This document shows positions 11,640-23,185 of a stretch of 64,000 nucleotides of DNA, one piece after another. The notes below the pieces were generated by a model. The model saw only the letters and a program-made list of their open reading frames with translations. It did not search any database and had not been told where the DNA came from. The translations under genes were made by a program, and so were the position numbers. This DNA is from Leptasterias polaris. Taxonomy: Eukaryota; Echinodermata; Asteroidea; Forcipulatida; Asteriidae. Position 1 is the stretch's first letter, and the number at the start of each line of letters is the position of its first letter. The stretch is from NCBI GenBank assembly GCA_037783415.1, contig JAZGTN010000007.1, forward strand, positions 751,501 to 815,500, given 5' to 3'.

Positions 11640-12860
11640 CAATACCGTAGGATTAACAATAAAACTTACAGAAGTTGTCGCTTGAAAAAAGGAATTCATG
11701 GTCAAGCACAAAATTATCAAGGCAGTTTCTCTCCTTCGATTGACCAATTTTGAAGTGTTCTTTTTAATCATTAATACCACAAGTTAGATTAACCGCACAA
11801 TTGACAGAGGTATTCAAGTCAGTGGTGGACTCACTTGACAAAAATAATTCATGGCCAAATTGTAGGTTACAAACGGGTGGATTTAAAAAAATGATCGAGG
11901 CATTTCATAGATTGACCAGATTTGAGAGAACATTCTAGAGATTTGTGTGGTGTTACTACCACAAGGTGTTCAGGAACACTGAATAAAGGCTTAAATAATG
12001 ACAAGTGTCAGACCATAAAGCAAGGGTTAGACTACCAAGTCTAAAGATCATTTCATGGTCAAGAATGTAGCTGGATTAACAAATTGACCAAGGCAGTTGG
12101 GATTATTGTAAGCAATGAGCCAGATTGGAATACATAGATACTTTATCTGGTAGTTTAGCATTATGTTGATGCCCCAAGATTAACTGCAAAACTTAGAGAG
12201 GTGTTTAAAAAGGTCAGTGCCAGATTCAATTGAAAGACAATTTCATTCATGGTCAAGAATGTGGATGGATTAACAAATTGACCAAGGCAGGATTGAGTAC
12301 TACTCGTCAATGAACCAGATTTGAATGCATGTAGATACATTACTAGAAAGTTCTGAATTTTGTTAATGCCTTCAGATTAACAGAAACACTTACAGAGGTT
12401 GTTAAAAACATCAGTGCCAGATTCAATTGAAAGATCATTTCATGGTCAAGAATATGGATGGATTAACAAATTGACCTAGGCAGGATTTACAGCAGCACTA
12501 GTCATCAATGAGCAAGAATTAATACATTATCTGACAGGTTTGTGTGTTTTGTTAACACCAAAGATTAACAGCAAAACTGACAGAGGTGTTTAAGAAAGTC
12601 AGCGTCAAGCCCACATTGAAAAAAGACTCATCCATGGCCAAGAATTATTATTATTTTATTCGGCAATTAAAAACAAATACAAGAAGGTGGATTAACAAAT
12701 TGACCGAGACAGTTAGGGTACTTATTATCAATGGGTCCAAATTGAATAGAAGCATTCTGGAGTGACATCAACAGTGACTTCAAAAGACAGTTATGAGCTT
12801 CAGTGTCTTTCAGGGTCAGGGTTCAAGAGAGATTTCATAAATTAACCAAGGCAGCTTCAA
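11640..12860. repeat. Degenerate satellite array, unit about 190 bp
   Basis: The anchor GGATTAACAAATTGACC recurs at about 12,073, 12,267, 12,460 and 12,689 (spacing 194, 193 and 229, the last including a ~40-bp insertion). More diverged units can be followed upstream to about 11,640 and downstream to about 12,860. Each unit carries CATGGTCAAGAAT just before the anchor and a run like CAGAGGTGTTTAA before that. Roughly six to seven units are present, with divergence highest at the edges. Confidence 0.85.
12646..12686 (-). mobile_element. Short retroelement 3'-tail insertion in the satellite
   Basis: The satellite phrase between CCAAGAAT and GGTGGATTAAC is interrupted by about 40 bp beginning TTATTATTATTTTATTCGGC. 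Read on the minus strand it ends GCCGAATAAAATAATAATAA, like the 3' end of a LINE or SINE inserted with heavy 5' truncation. The satellite spacing returns to normal if this segment is removed. Confidence 0.55.
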
Positions 12861-12957
12861 AAGGCTGTTCAGCAAAACATACTACCAACCAAAATAATAG
12901 CAGGGCACCGGTGAAAACAATGTGAATGACAAATTTTCTGTGCTTAGCATGTTTTTA

Positions 12958-13259
12958 AAATAATAATAATAATATCAAGCATTTATAAAGCGCCATCTAT
13001 CTAGCTAGGCTATTCCGAGGCGCATATTATTACCCCTGGTCACTGGGCCATTTTTATTCCAATCCTGAAACCATCTCAGCTCCCTGGGGAGTATATACAG
13101 CCTGTGCTGCAATATATGCGCTACTAGGCTAAATCCATCACAAGAACCATCTCTGCCCTCACAGGTACCCATTTTACCCCTGGGTGGAGAGAAGCAATTA
13201 TAGTTAAGTGTCTTGCTCAGGGACACAAGTGTCACGACCGGGACTCGAACCCACACTCT
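12958..13259 (-). mobile_element. tRNA-Leu-type SINE, minus strand
   Basis: The segment begins with an ATT-repeat tail in reverse (AATAATAATAATAATATC), then TTTATAAAGCGCC, the typical tail of this family. It continues to CAGGGACACAAGTGTCACGA and CGGGACTCGAACCCACACTC, the reverse of the B-box region. The 5' tRNA head stops exactly where the foldback at 13,260 begins and is not found beyond the three foldbacks. Confidence 0.8.
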
Positions 13260-13510
13260 GGGCCCAATTTCATGGCTCTGCTTACCGTAAGCAAAGAATC
13301 GGCGCTTACGGCAGCAGGGAATTTTGCGCTTACGTCAAGCGTATTTCACGGGTTAGCAGGGAATTTTTGCTTCTGCGTGTGCGTAGTCCACGTTACTAGG
13401 CATTCTATGCTTACACAGCTAGTGCAGAAATTTGGCGCTTGCTCCGTAAGCGGAGAATGGTGACCGCAAGCGCAGAATTCAGCGGTAAGCAGAGCCATGA
13501 AATTGGGCCC
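13260..13510. mobile_element. Foldback element (variant 1), abutting the SINE
   Basis: Terminal inverted repeats GGGCCCAATTTCATGGCTCT...GCTTACCG at the left and CGGTAAGC...AGAGCCATGAAATTGGGCCC at the right are nearly perfect over about 28 bp. The 251-bp element has further internal self-complementarity (for example ACCGTAAGCAAAG and the AGCGGAGAATGG region) and no coding capacity. It belongs to the same family as the 41.5-kb copy. Confidence 0.88.
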
Positions 13511-13511
13511 A

Positions 13512-13687
13512 GGGCCCAATTTCATAGAGCTGCTTAAGCACAAAAAGTAGTTAAGCACCAGAATAAGGTTACCAGCCAAACTACCTTGTCACATGTACAA
13601 TTTTTGACTGGTATCCTGCTCATTTCTGCTTAGCAGACAATCGTTAAGCAATATCTTTTGCTTAAGCAGCTCTATGAAATTGGACCC
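13512..13687. mobile_element. Foldback element (variant 2)
   Basis: The left end GGGCCCAATTTCATAGAGCT...GCTTAAGCA and right end TGCTTAAGC...AGCTCTATGAAATTGGACCC form a terminal inverted repeat of about 29 bp. Internal motifs ACCAGCCAAACTACC and TTTTTGACTGGTATCCTG recur in the copies at 29.6 and 5.8 kb. It starts one base after the end of the previous element. Confidence 0.88.
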
Positions 13688-13691
13688 TGAT

Positions 13692-13838
13692 GGGCCTGAT
13701 AGAGCTGCTTAAGCACTTGCTTAACAATTTATTTCTAAGCAAAAATGAGCAGAACACCAGTCACAGATAGTAGGGCCTACATGTGAAGTTTCATTTAGCT
13801 TCTTTTTGTGATTAAGCATCTCTATGATATTTGGCCCA
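13692..13838. mobile_element. Foldback element (variant 2), decayed third copy
   Basis: It opens GGGCCTGATAGAGCTGCTTA and closes TAAGCATCTCTATGATATTT...GGCCC. The ends still pair, but with several mismatches. It is the third member of an end-to-end row and appears the most decayed. Confidence 0.75.
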
Positions 13839-15597
13839 GGTGGTAGTTGATTTTCTGGTCAATTTGTTTTTTCCCCAAATATTGTCACAATTACTTCAGC
13901 AGTGGAAAATAATTTGGTGAATGTATTATTGTCTGTTGCCACTGTGCATGCAAAGTATCCCATAAACTGATGGTAGAGGTCTTCAAATAAGTTGATGATA
14001 GATTTATGAAACTAACAGATTGTGATTTAAAAATTTCAATCTTATCAAGAACATGAACTTTTTAAATCAAAGATTTAAGGCCTTCAACAATCTACAAAGT
14101 TAATCTGATTTTGTTTGTCATTGATACCACAGTTCCCAACAATTTAACTAACAAAACTCATTTTACAGTCAACCTGTCTGACGTAGATGATTAAAACCAG
14201 GTCAAGACCAGACCAAGTTTGACCATAGAGAAAGGTTGGACAAACTTGACCACTGCTGTTTAAACCATTCTCCCTTCGGTCATTTATGGGAAACTAAGAC
14301 CGGGCTTAGGATAAGAGCACAGCAGAGCTAATGAACCTATGAACCTATGAACAAAACAAAATCTTGAAAAGTGATTAGATGGGTGGGTAATTAGGTGACT
14401 ATTTCTTCTCAAGGTTAAACTGAAATCCTTTCCTTTCTTCGCTGAAATCGCTCGTTGACAGTGACCGAGTTGGGTTGTGTGGGCACCACGGCGTCATTTC
14501 ACTCCATCATCTAAGAGAATGTGTTTTTAAGGAGACTGGATTTTCTCTGGAAAGCCTTGGCAGTGGCTTAAGACACTTTAAACGGATTAGAGTTGTGAAC
14601 GTGATATTGTGCAGAGTTGATCCCCTTCATAGCGGTAGTAGACTTAATAGTTGGGTCCTTAATCCCATGGCCTTCCGCCTGGGATTTTCTTGTCAAAGAG
14701 TGGTGGATTAGTAGCTAGACCAAGGTTAGAGGGTACAGATCCTTAACTATATATTGGTATGATTGAGGCAGAAGGTAGGTTAGGAACTAGACCAAGATTC
14801 TTTGTTATACTGACGTGCATATTATAATAACAAATCCCTCAGGAGTGTGTTTGTGGTTTGTCACCAGAACAGTTATAGCATTGGCAAGTTCAATTCTCAA
14901 TTTCTATTAATAAACAACTTATTAAGGTTTAAATAATCATAAAGTCAAAGTTTAGTGATTGAGTTTTTCTCAACTAAAAAGTTCATGGAAACAATAGTAA
15001 AAAGATGCAATTTGGGGTGTGTTGGGGGGGAGGTAGTTGGAAATAAGCAACATTCTATCTGTAATACCCATAGAAATAGAACCCGGAGAACGCTGAGTGC
15101 GTCATTGTGCGTGCGATTTCGTTGTGAGACCATTTTTATGGACGCGCGTGGAGATGATGCCTCAATACTTATTTAATTTTCTGCCTTGTAAATGATGCTT
15201 CTTTGGTTACTTCTTTAAATCAATGTTTTGGCTTTACATGTACTGTTTGGAAATTTCATGAAGTATGGAAACAAATGTGAGTTTGAAATGAAAAAAAAAT
15301 AAAATAAATTATTATGGTGTAAAACTGTTTCAGACTAGATGCCTTGTGGTTATTTTGCCATCAGTGGTTGCCATTACCAGCTAACAGGCATGCATTGTAC
15401 ACTCGGTGCCAATACAGCATTGGTAGCAATTATAGTCAACAGAATTCAATTTTCCCATCAATTCAAATAGTTGACAAATAGTTCCGGTCGATGTAACAAA
15501 GCGTATTGACCTCAGCGACCCATAAGTTTAAAAGAAACCAATTGCACAATCAAATATGATTGATTGCTGAGACTAACAATGTTAACTAAAAGTACTG
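13839..15597. other. Unassigned non-coding stretch
   Basis: No supported gene. A short direct repeat ATGAACCTATGAACCTATGA lies near 14,330; otherwise no structure stands out. Confidence 0.5.
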
Positions 15598-15702
15598 TGC
15601 CCAATTTCATGGCTCAGCTTACTGCAGAATTCTGCGCGTACAGCCCATAGAATCATGCTTTACAGAGCGCCGTAAGCACAGACCTCTGTGGTAAACAGGT
15701 GT
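15598..15702. mobile_element. Foldback fragment, GTGCCCAATTTCATGG type
   Basis: GTGCCCAATTTCATGGCTCA...GCTTACTGCAGAATTCTG matches the left arm of the 13,260-13,510 family. The inner arm follows (CAGAGCGCCGTAAGCACAGA), but the terminal right repeat is absent. A related fragment is at 24.2 kb. Confidence 0.6.
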
Positions 15703-16668
15703 ACTTATTTAATAGATGTTTAATATTTTAATAGATGTTTAATTTTTGCATCGGGGATAATGAATATAATTTTGTTTTTAGTTTACCCTACGCGATGTGT
15801 GTTAAGCACTGTATAATCAGTACTTTCCCGAGTTCTGTGAAAAAAATCCACAGGCAAATCACTCGGGTGGGTGAACTTATGTTTTGATCGTGATACCCAT
15901 TTTTGAAATATGGAACTGACACAAATGAAACTAAAAGATATTGTTGTGTCCCAGGCAGAGAGAGAAAGTACATGCGGCCAAAAGGTTGTAATTATTGTAT
16001 GAAAATGTGTTTTCAGAAAATTGAGTGTGACAGTTTCTGCCGTTCATAAGTCATTGAAGTCATTGAAGTCTAGCTACAAACATGTAACAGTTGCGCACAA
16101 TCTGTTTCGTTGGAAACAGTTTTATTGCGTATGACATTCCGCTGGGACAAAGTACTGTACTTTGGTGTTAAGGTTGTAGTGCCTTATTCAAGGAGACACC
16201 ACACAGTCCTGTGTGGTTGATATGAAATTACAAATCATATGGTACTGTGTGAATCATTCACAATGTGGCAGATTCACTGGTGAGAAATTGCACTGTTATA
16301 CTTTTGTGCAATAGACTGCCATCTGCAAAACTGATACAATCGAATCTGGGGTTTGAAGAGTCAGTTTTAACATGAGAAAAGAACACTTGTAAATGAAATC
16401 CGAATTTCAATGGGGATATTTTAGAGGGTGCCGAGGTCAAGACTAGGGGGAGACTAGCAATATTAATTGAAAATGCAAATGTAACAAGTGATTCTGTTGA
16501 TGGGACGTGCATGTTTGTTTCATTAAAAAAAAAAAAAATCTTTGTGCAAACTGCTTAAAAACTTGTGTGCGATCCAATTATTTTAAAAGGAACAAAATTA
16601 TGAAAAGTTTGTGGACACCAAAGTATCTAAAAAAATATATTTGAGAGAATAGAATTATAAGGAATCTG
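15703..16668. other. Unassigned non-coding stretch
   Basis: No supported gene. The 13-bp phrase TAATAGATGTTTA is duplicated near 15,708-15,741 and ATTGAAGTC near 16,052; these are minor slippage duplications. Confidence 0.45.
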
Positions 16669-16960
16669 CCTCTTCATCTGTTTCAGTCGTTTTGGTGAAC
16701 GCAAACTGCTTACCAACTAAAAGGACTTATGGTATAAATGCAAACATTTGTTAATTGCCGGATTTGTTTACCCTAGGAGGCTAAATGACAACACAACACA
16801 CATAAACAAGATTACTGGTGTATTAAACAGAAACAAAAATATATTCATAAAAAGGAAAGAGTATCATTTGATTCAAAACATCTTTTCCTGACAATTGTTT
16901 TTCCATTTTGTGGCACTGCCTCTTCAACTGTTTCAATAGCTTTGTTGGACGTAAACATGT
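16669..16960. repeat. Pair of diverged direct repeats
   Basis: CTGCCTCTTCATCTGTTTCA at 16,669 and CTGCCTCTTCAACTGTTTCA at 16,917 each continue into a GTTGGTGAACG/GTTGGACGTAAAC phrase. The sequence between includes ACTAAAAGGACTTATGGTAT, related to the segment at about 6,340, so this is probably a decayed dispersed element of the same family as the 6.2-6.4 kb repeats. Confidence 0.5.
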
Positions 16961-19490
16961 GATGTCACGAAATCATATGACATATAGTGCAAACACCTGT
17001 ACTAGCTGGCGGAGACGTCCGAGCTCGCTCACCCACCGACTGATATCTGGAAAGAGAGAGAGAAAAAAAGTCACAACCTCTTCCCCCAACCCGTTGTACT
17101 CCCCAGCAAGGAGTAAATAATTGAAATTGATTGGGTGCACTTGTTAAGTAGGAATAAAAATCAAGATACAATGGAAAAGTAGGTCATGCTGAGGGAACGA
17201 ATCCCCAGGCGGGAATTCGGTTTTATAGTTTAATACTATGTTATGCCTTGCTCTATTTCTGTTTGCCCATTAATAAAAAGGACATCATTTTTTTGGCGAG
17301 GATGCTTTTATTTCTACCAACCTTGTGTCTCTTTCTCGGGTTGGAAAAATAATAACCGTCCGATATGGCATTCCGATAAGTGAGAAATTTAATGAGGAAC
17401 GGCAGAAACGTGATTTGATTGTGGGTTTTGACGGACCTGAACTTTCTGCGGAACTTGATCGCGAATGTGGGTCAAATAGCTCAGGGCGAAGTCTTCATTT
17501 GCGACATAAATAGAGGGTTATAAAATCGAACATGGCACTCGCTGATTGTCTCTGATTGAGGCGTGCGTCTGTCCCGCTGATGAGGTGGTTTAGCTTACGG
17601 TGCACGCTTGTTTTTCTTTCCCCCTTTTAAAAATCCATGAAACTGGGCCGTGATTGTCAACAGATTTACTGATATTTTGCGCTGAAATGAATTGAATAAG
17701 GAACTGCTGAGCGACGATGGAGGAAAAATAAAATGATTCCATGACTTCAGTCATCAAAAAACAAATCTGATGTTCATGAATTCATTCATATTTTTAAAAC
17801 CCAGACATTCTTCCAATTTTACAAAGGTTACCAACTCTAAAATAGAAAATAAACGGGCATCCAATTCTACCTTTATTTTTAGGTTTACCAGCTTGTTTAT
17901 ACATATGTGAACACTTGTCCGTTAGCATCACTAAGTAAAATCGTTCGCTTACTTACAACGAAACCACCTTCTGCATGAAATTGACCTGGTAGAGGCACTA
18001 CATGAAACCGTTCGCTTATTTCATCGCAGAAAGTTTATAAATTGAGAAAAGCTAAAAGAGGAACAAGCCCTCAACTTGAAGCATCGATCGAATTGAATCC
18101 TAGAGGAGGTGTTTTCTCAACCACTTCAAGCCAAAAACGGTGTTATTATTATGAAATCTATACACATGGCGCCAAACATGATACCATGTCATGAATAACT
18201 GGAAGGAGACAAAGTATTTTACAAGTACCTCCTCGGAATTGAACAGAAAAAAGAACCTCAGGAACTTGTGGGAGGGACTTGGATATCAAGTTGTAAATAT
18301 GGTGTGCTGTGCCTTGGTCAGGAGGAATGGTGGAAGGGGGAACAAGGGTTATAGACCGACTAGGTGTTCTTCAAATTGGAATTGAAAGACAAATCTGTAA
18401 TGCTGTGAGATGGTGAAACAGTGTGTACATGTGCATGCAGGCTTTTAGTGGAACAAGAATTGTCATTTTGTTTCTGGGAACAGCGACAGTTTTTCTGCAG
18501 GTTCTTTCAAACCATTGCAAAGATCACTCTTGTTGATGTGTCATGGACACAGTTTAAATTTTATTATTTCTTTTAATTATTATTTTTTAATGGGGGCTGG
18601 GGGGGGGGGGGAAGGCTGTGTTTATAGAAATTGAAGTTTTCTTTACAGACCCATATAAAACTCAAAGCCAATTTTATACATTTTTCTTGTTTTAAATAGC
18701 GAATTATTTTGTGTAAACTGCTACCCAACAATTGCCACCATTGCTGGGCCTGTCCCTGGAAATTTTGAAAATTTTACTTATTTATTTCAATTTGGTTTTT
18801 TATTTTATTATTTTTGTTTGTTTTGTAGGGGGTGTGTTTATAGAAAATGAAGTTTTCTTTACAGACCCATACAAACCCTAAATCAAATTCTATGTACCTA
18901 TTGTTTAAATAAATTGTTTTTTAAAACACATTATTTTTAGCGGACTGCTTCAATTGCTTGGAATGTTCCCTCCTAGCCAGATTTCCTTGCCTCTCACTTA
19001 TACACGTTCATTATCAGTCTAATTACACTCAATGCTCACCACCGAATACTGCCCTCGATACGCAAACCTTGTAAGCCAATCCGCACGCCACTCTAGGGTC
19101 ACATGAGCACACGTGCGCTTTGACGTAAATAATCTTGAGATTCGTTTCAGTCCACGGCCGGTTCCTTCCAAAGCCAAGACCTATATGAAGGGAGGGAAGG
19201 GAGATTCAAATTTTAAGTAGAATGCAAGATGCGGTTGAGCCTTAGGGTGTGAGGAAAGAAAAAAGGGTGTTTGGACCGAGTAAGAGATCTAGTATAGTAA
19301 GGCCACTGTGTTTGGAATTTGTGTATACTTTGTTTTTTGCAATCGGAGAAATGCAGAAATTCCTCTCTTCAGCTGATAGGCTAAGAGGAATTTGATATGT
19401 ACTTTTTCTGCAGGTTTTGGGGAAGCGCTGAATATAGTGCTTATTGCACACCGGTGTAGTGATGAAACCTAATTAACATTCAAGTTGTAT
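16961..19490. other. Unassigned non-coding stretch
   Basis: No supported gene. A segment near 18,612-18,655 (TGTGTTTATAGAAATTGAAG core, then TTTTCTTTACAGACCCATA) is repeated near 18,832-18,872, a duplication at 220-bp spacing. A G13 run is at 18,599-18,611. Confidence 0.5.
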
Positions 19491-19575
19491 TGAATATTTA
19501 TTTATTTATTTATTGGTCTTATTTATTCAGGGGGTCCCATCAGCAATAACTCTATTTTCCCGTGAGTCCAGGAGA
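19491..19575 (-). mobile_element. Retroelement 3'-tail fragment
   Basis: TATTTATTTATTTATTTATTGG followed by TCTTATTTATTCAGGGGGTC reads on the minus strand as GACCCCCTGAATAAATAAGA and a TAAA-type tail, typical of the 3' end of a 5'-truncated LINE or its SINE partner. No reverse-transcriptase coding sequence is attached. Confidence 0.5.
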
Positions 19576-19582
19576 CAGATAA

Positions 19583-19725
19583 AATAATAATAATAATGGA
19601 AATTTATAAAGCGGCTGTAGCCGCTGCAAGCGGCGCTCATAGCACAAATTACATCATAAAAACAGTACAAGAGAAACTAAACATGTACATCGTGCAAAAA
19701 AGGGATAAGTAAATAAATAGTTTTT
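19583..19725 (-). mobile_element. Second retroelement tail fragment
   Basis: AATAATAATAATAATGGAAA leads to TTTATAAAGCGGC and a small hairpin GCTGTAGCCGCTGCAAGCGGC. The (AAT)n plus 'TATAAAGCG' motif matches the reverse of the SINE tails at 42.7 and 45.8 kb, but the body differs, so it may be a different element sharing the tail. Confidence 0.5.
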
Positions 19726-21079
19726 AACAAAGTATAATTTATATGTACACATGTAAGTTTACCAATAGAAGGCTTTGTCATTCTTTAAAGTAAACAGAGT
19801 TGTGAAGAGAGTTGTGGAACGGTAGTTCTAGTGGCGAGAATTTAGATAAAAGACAAACAGATAAAATTCATTAAAAGGCTGTTCTTGCAGCACAAAGGCT
19901 GAATTACAACAATTTTACATTTAAAAACATTACAATTGTACATTAAATAAGGGGAGGAATAAGACATTGAAAAAAAAAAATAGATTAAAATCAAGAAAAT
20001 CTAACGAAAGGTTAGATTACGTTCAGGAGAATTCACAGATTAATGATACAAATTTTTGAGGGAAATTGATAGTCTTAATCAGAGTGTGTCCAATATCTAC
20101 ATTTTGCATAAGTCTCTCAAATCACATGATCTCAAAAACAACTTGGACTACAACTTTGAAGATGGTCAATTTGGCTTTGCATTTCTTCAGAATTTATAAG
20201 CATTGATATGCTCAGCGACCTTGCTCTATTGTCTTTCCAAATGAAGTTGGACACATCAACATTCAAGTCAAGCATCTGAAACTTCTTGTCTACATTTACA
20301 CGCCTCAAAAACACAAACCGGCGGATCGGACAAATTTGATAAACAAGACTTAATTCCTCCCTATTCTCTTTATCCATGGCTTTGCAGCAGGCAGAGGAGC
20401 TTGTTTTTCGATGTATTGACTTTTGGTCAAATTATCTGCTCATCTGCCTTAGGGTTTGTTAATTGAAGTGGACACAGAAGCCGGGTACGCTGCGCCCCGT
20501 TCACTGTAATAAGAAGTTCTTGGAGTACTCCCCGTTTCTTGTGTTTTATTTGCGCAGACAGTTTTACACTCTCCCAAGGAGTCAACTTTTTGGTTTTCCT
20601 TCATCTCAGAGGAAGTTTTTTTTTGGTTTCGTTGGTGGTAATGCCCTGTGGTATGCTAAATATGATATGACATCAAATCTTACTGTATGGTAGCTAAGTG
20701 TGCAGTGCATCCCAGGATCACATTGTACATACATTGATGGACAAGATTGGATTCTTAAGAACACAAGAATGCGACTCAACGACCCAGCCGTCTGCGATTA
20801 CGGAAAATAAACAGATGGAGAGATGGTTTCTAGCCTTCATCCAAACTCTGTCTTGTTGATGTTCCAGACCATTGTTCATCCAGTTATTAAAATGTTACAT
20901 TTCAAGCTATTTAACGGATCTTTGTTTTTTTTAAAATATTCTCATCTGTGGAAATTTAACTGAAACTTCACCAGATCTGTTCAACTTTATTCAGAATGCA
21001 ATTGAAACCTGCTGTAATTAAAATCTTATAATAAATGACAGTATGCAATTTGAATGATTAGTTCCCTTTGTATTAAGGG
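19726..21079. other. Unassigned non-coding stretch
   Basis: No supported gene. Minor short repeats only (ACAATTTTACATTTAAAAAC region). Confidence 0.5.
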
Positions 21080-21262
21080 ATTAATTATTCATTTATTTCT
21101 TTGTCCAGAAGTGGGTTGAACCTTTGGTCAGCTGGACACTATTGATTGGCTCCCTGAGTCATTATGGCATCATTGATTGAGGATGAATATTCATTAGGTC
21201 ACTTGAGAGTCTGACAAATCACACTAGCTGATAAGCAACATAAATATTCATGACTTAATGAT
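21080..21262. promoter_or_regulatory. Candidate cis-regulatory block rich in ATTCAT/TTAAT
   Basis: Within 180 bp there are ATTATTCATTTA, the perfect 12-bp palindrome ATGAATATTCAT (about 21,184-21,195), AATATTCATGACTTAATGA and TTAATG/ATTAAT homeodomain-type cores. A further AATATTCATGACT lies at about 21,608. POU and homeodomain factors bind such sequences, so this might be an intronic enhancer some 500 bp before ratchet point 2. No conservation data are available; the call rests on motif density alone. Confidence 0.3.
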
Positions 21263-21353
21263 TAATGTTTAAATTATAAGCACAGCAGGGGCAAACTGTA
21301 CTTTACAATATCATTAAGTACTACACATCTTGCAATATTACAGCGGTTTTAAA

Positions 21354-21526
21354 TAGACCCCTTGCATATGACATCACACGCTAAAAAAGCGCCCTCACTG
21401 AGGCCAAAAAGCACCCTCACTGAGGTCAAAGGAGGCAGATGATTGGACGATAGGTGTTCTTTGTGCGTAAAATAGTGTGCGTGACCTCAGGTCCATTTAG
21501 CGTTCCGCGTTATGCAAGGGGTCTAT
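21354..21526. mobile_element. Short terminal-inverted-repeat element
   Basis: Ends TATAGACC-type: left TAGACCCCTTGCATATGACA and right TATGCAAGGGGTCTA pair perfectly over 15 bp, with an additional inner ACGCTAAA/TTTAGCGT match. The 172-bp interior contains a direct repeat of GCACCCTCACTGAGG (21,392 and 21,409). No coding capacity, and a MITE-like structure. Confidence 0.8.
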
Positions 21527-21629
21527 ACAGAACAAGCAGTACACAAATGACATTATTTGCTACCCATGTCTTCATAATCCCCTTCATTATTATTCATATT
21601 ACAGTGTGAATATTCATGACTCTGTCATC

Positions 21630-21735
21630 ATTCTAACCAATGTCTTTTATCCTTTCCTTCGCATGATTGTCTCGTCCTCCTTCGTTGTCTGCGATCAATT
21701 CTCAACCATGTTAACATAATTCTAGGTAAGTAATT
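21630..21735 (+). other. Recursive splice site (ratchet point 2)
   Basis: Pyrimidine-rich sequence at about 21,642-21,692 (segments such as TTTTATCCTTTCCTTC and CTCGTCCTCCTTCGTTGTC) precedes ATAATTCTAG|GTAAGTAATTTG. AG is 21,724-21,725 and GT starts at 21,726. A YTNAY-type branch candidate TTAAC lies at 21,711-21,715. The nine donor bases GTAAGTAAT are the same as at ratchet point 1. The tract is broken by several purines near the AG, so this acceptor is weaker than those at ratchet points 3 and 4. It follows an ATTCAT-rich block some 500 bp upstream that may be regulatory. Confidence 0.58.
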
Positions 21736-21739
21736 TGAT

Positions 21740-22769
21740 TTTATTTTTGGGTTATGAAAATGAGAGAAATGGGTCATTTTGCAGGTATTTGTGTAGTAAT
21801 GGCCTAATTCTTTAAACCACTTTAATCTGTGACCTACATCTTGGTCATGCGTAATGTAAGTTGAGAAACATGGGCTTGCTTCAGTTTTGAGCTGCAAAGA
21901 GGAAGTTTTTGCCCTGCCAAGGATTGAGTTCTTAAACGATTAGTGCAGAAACACGACATTAAGCCTGAAAGTAGAGAACTTCTAGCAAGAATCCATCCTA
22001 AGTAAAAATGAAAATAGTCCCAATTTCTAATTTGAAGCATGTCTGTGTTTATTCTCAGGGGGTAGACATTTGTCTTTATACAGAATTGTGGACCAAAAAC
22101 ATTGTTTAATTTAAGGTTGAAAGCTTACTGATTAATATCGTATTCTGAAAGATGAAGGCGTTTTAAAAATACATTTCTACAGCTTTGACATCATCGTCGT
22201 CCCCCCCCCCTCCCTTCCCGAGAATTGCAATTTTTGTTGTTGCATGTTTCTCTTCTTAACATTAGGAACCGGGTGACCTACAATTTGAAATTGCTTATTG
22301 ATTATACAATGAAAAACATTCCAAGGTTTTTACCCACCCAGAGCTTCTTTCCATTTCAAACCATGCCGGCCAACTTCGGAGACTTAACACATCGACAAAT
22401 AATAAAATAAATAAAAAAATCTGGGTGAAATTTCCACTCTTGAAAATCATCTTCTCAATTCTACCTGTCAATTTGGAACTTTAATCCCTGCGCAAATTTC
22501 TTCCACATCTCTGGGTCCTGTGAGAGAGAGAGAGAGAGGTAAAGGGAAAGGGGATTATTGAGGAAAAGCAGCGGCAAGGTTGGCCGAGATTTTCCACCAA
22601 ATTGGAGAGAAATTGGTACCAGCTGCGTGGGCTTAGCGACAGTAAGCTGAAGGAATTTGGCAAGAAGAGGGATTGTGGCAGTGCCATGTTGAATTGTGCA
22701 AGTATTCACGCTGGTTAATGACTGTATTGAGGAAGGTAATATGAGGTCAGACAGTAGAAACCTCTCTTA
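21740..22769. other. Unassigned non-coding stretch
   Basis: Sequence after ratchet point 2 with no supported gene. It contains the only C run of 10 (22,201-22,210) and a (GA)n tract at 22,521-22,538. Confidence 0.5.
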
Positions 22770-23185
22770 TATGTCTAGTTCTCTGTATACCAAACCACAA
22801 TAATTATCGTAATGTTCATGTAAAAAAGAGGGACCAGACTAATGTTTCTCCAGCTTCACTTTGATTTCATTGATGGTTCCCTATGTTATCCTAATGACAG
22901 TATTAGTCCTAATTATCATTTTATAAAAACTACCAGACTAAATCTTCCAGAGTCTAATTTTGGTATCATTGATGGTTCCCTGTGTACCAAATTACAATAG
23001 TAGTCCTAATTATCAGTTTATAAAAAGTTACCAGACTAAATCTTCCAGAGTCTAATTTTGGTATCATTGATAGTTCCCTGTCTACCAAATTACAATAATA
23101 GTCCTAATTATCATTCCATTAAAAGGCACCAGACAGTTTTTCCTTCCAGCCTCAGTTTGGTTACATTGAGTTAAATGGAAGAAAT
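22770..23185. repeat. Tandem array, unit about 98 bp, of a dispersed element
   Basis: The phrase CCAGACT/CCAGACA recurs at 22,833, 22,933, 23,031 and 23,129. Each is preceded by TAATTATCATTTTATAAAAA-like sequence and followed by CTTCCAG...TTTGGT...CATTGA. Units 2 and 3 are nearly identical, while units 1 and 4 match the solitary copies at 29.2 and 30.9 kb better. A dispersed element therefore seems to have expanded in place. Confidence 0.8.

Noticed and set aside
17575..17640. CTGATGAG near 17,577 as a hammerhead ribozyme core
   Set aside because: No GAAA core strand follows with pairing stems; only one of the conserved boxes is present.
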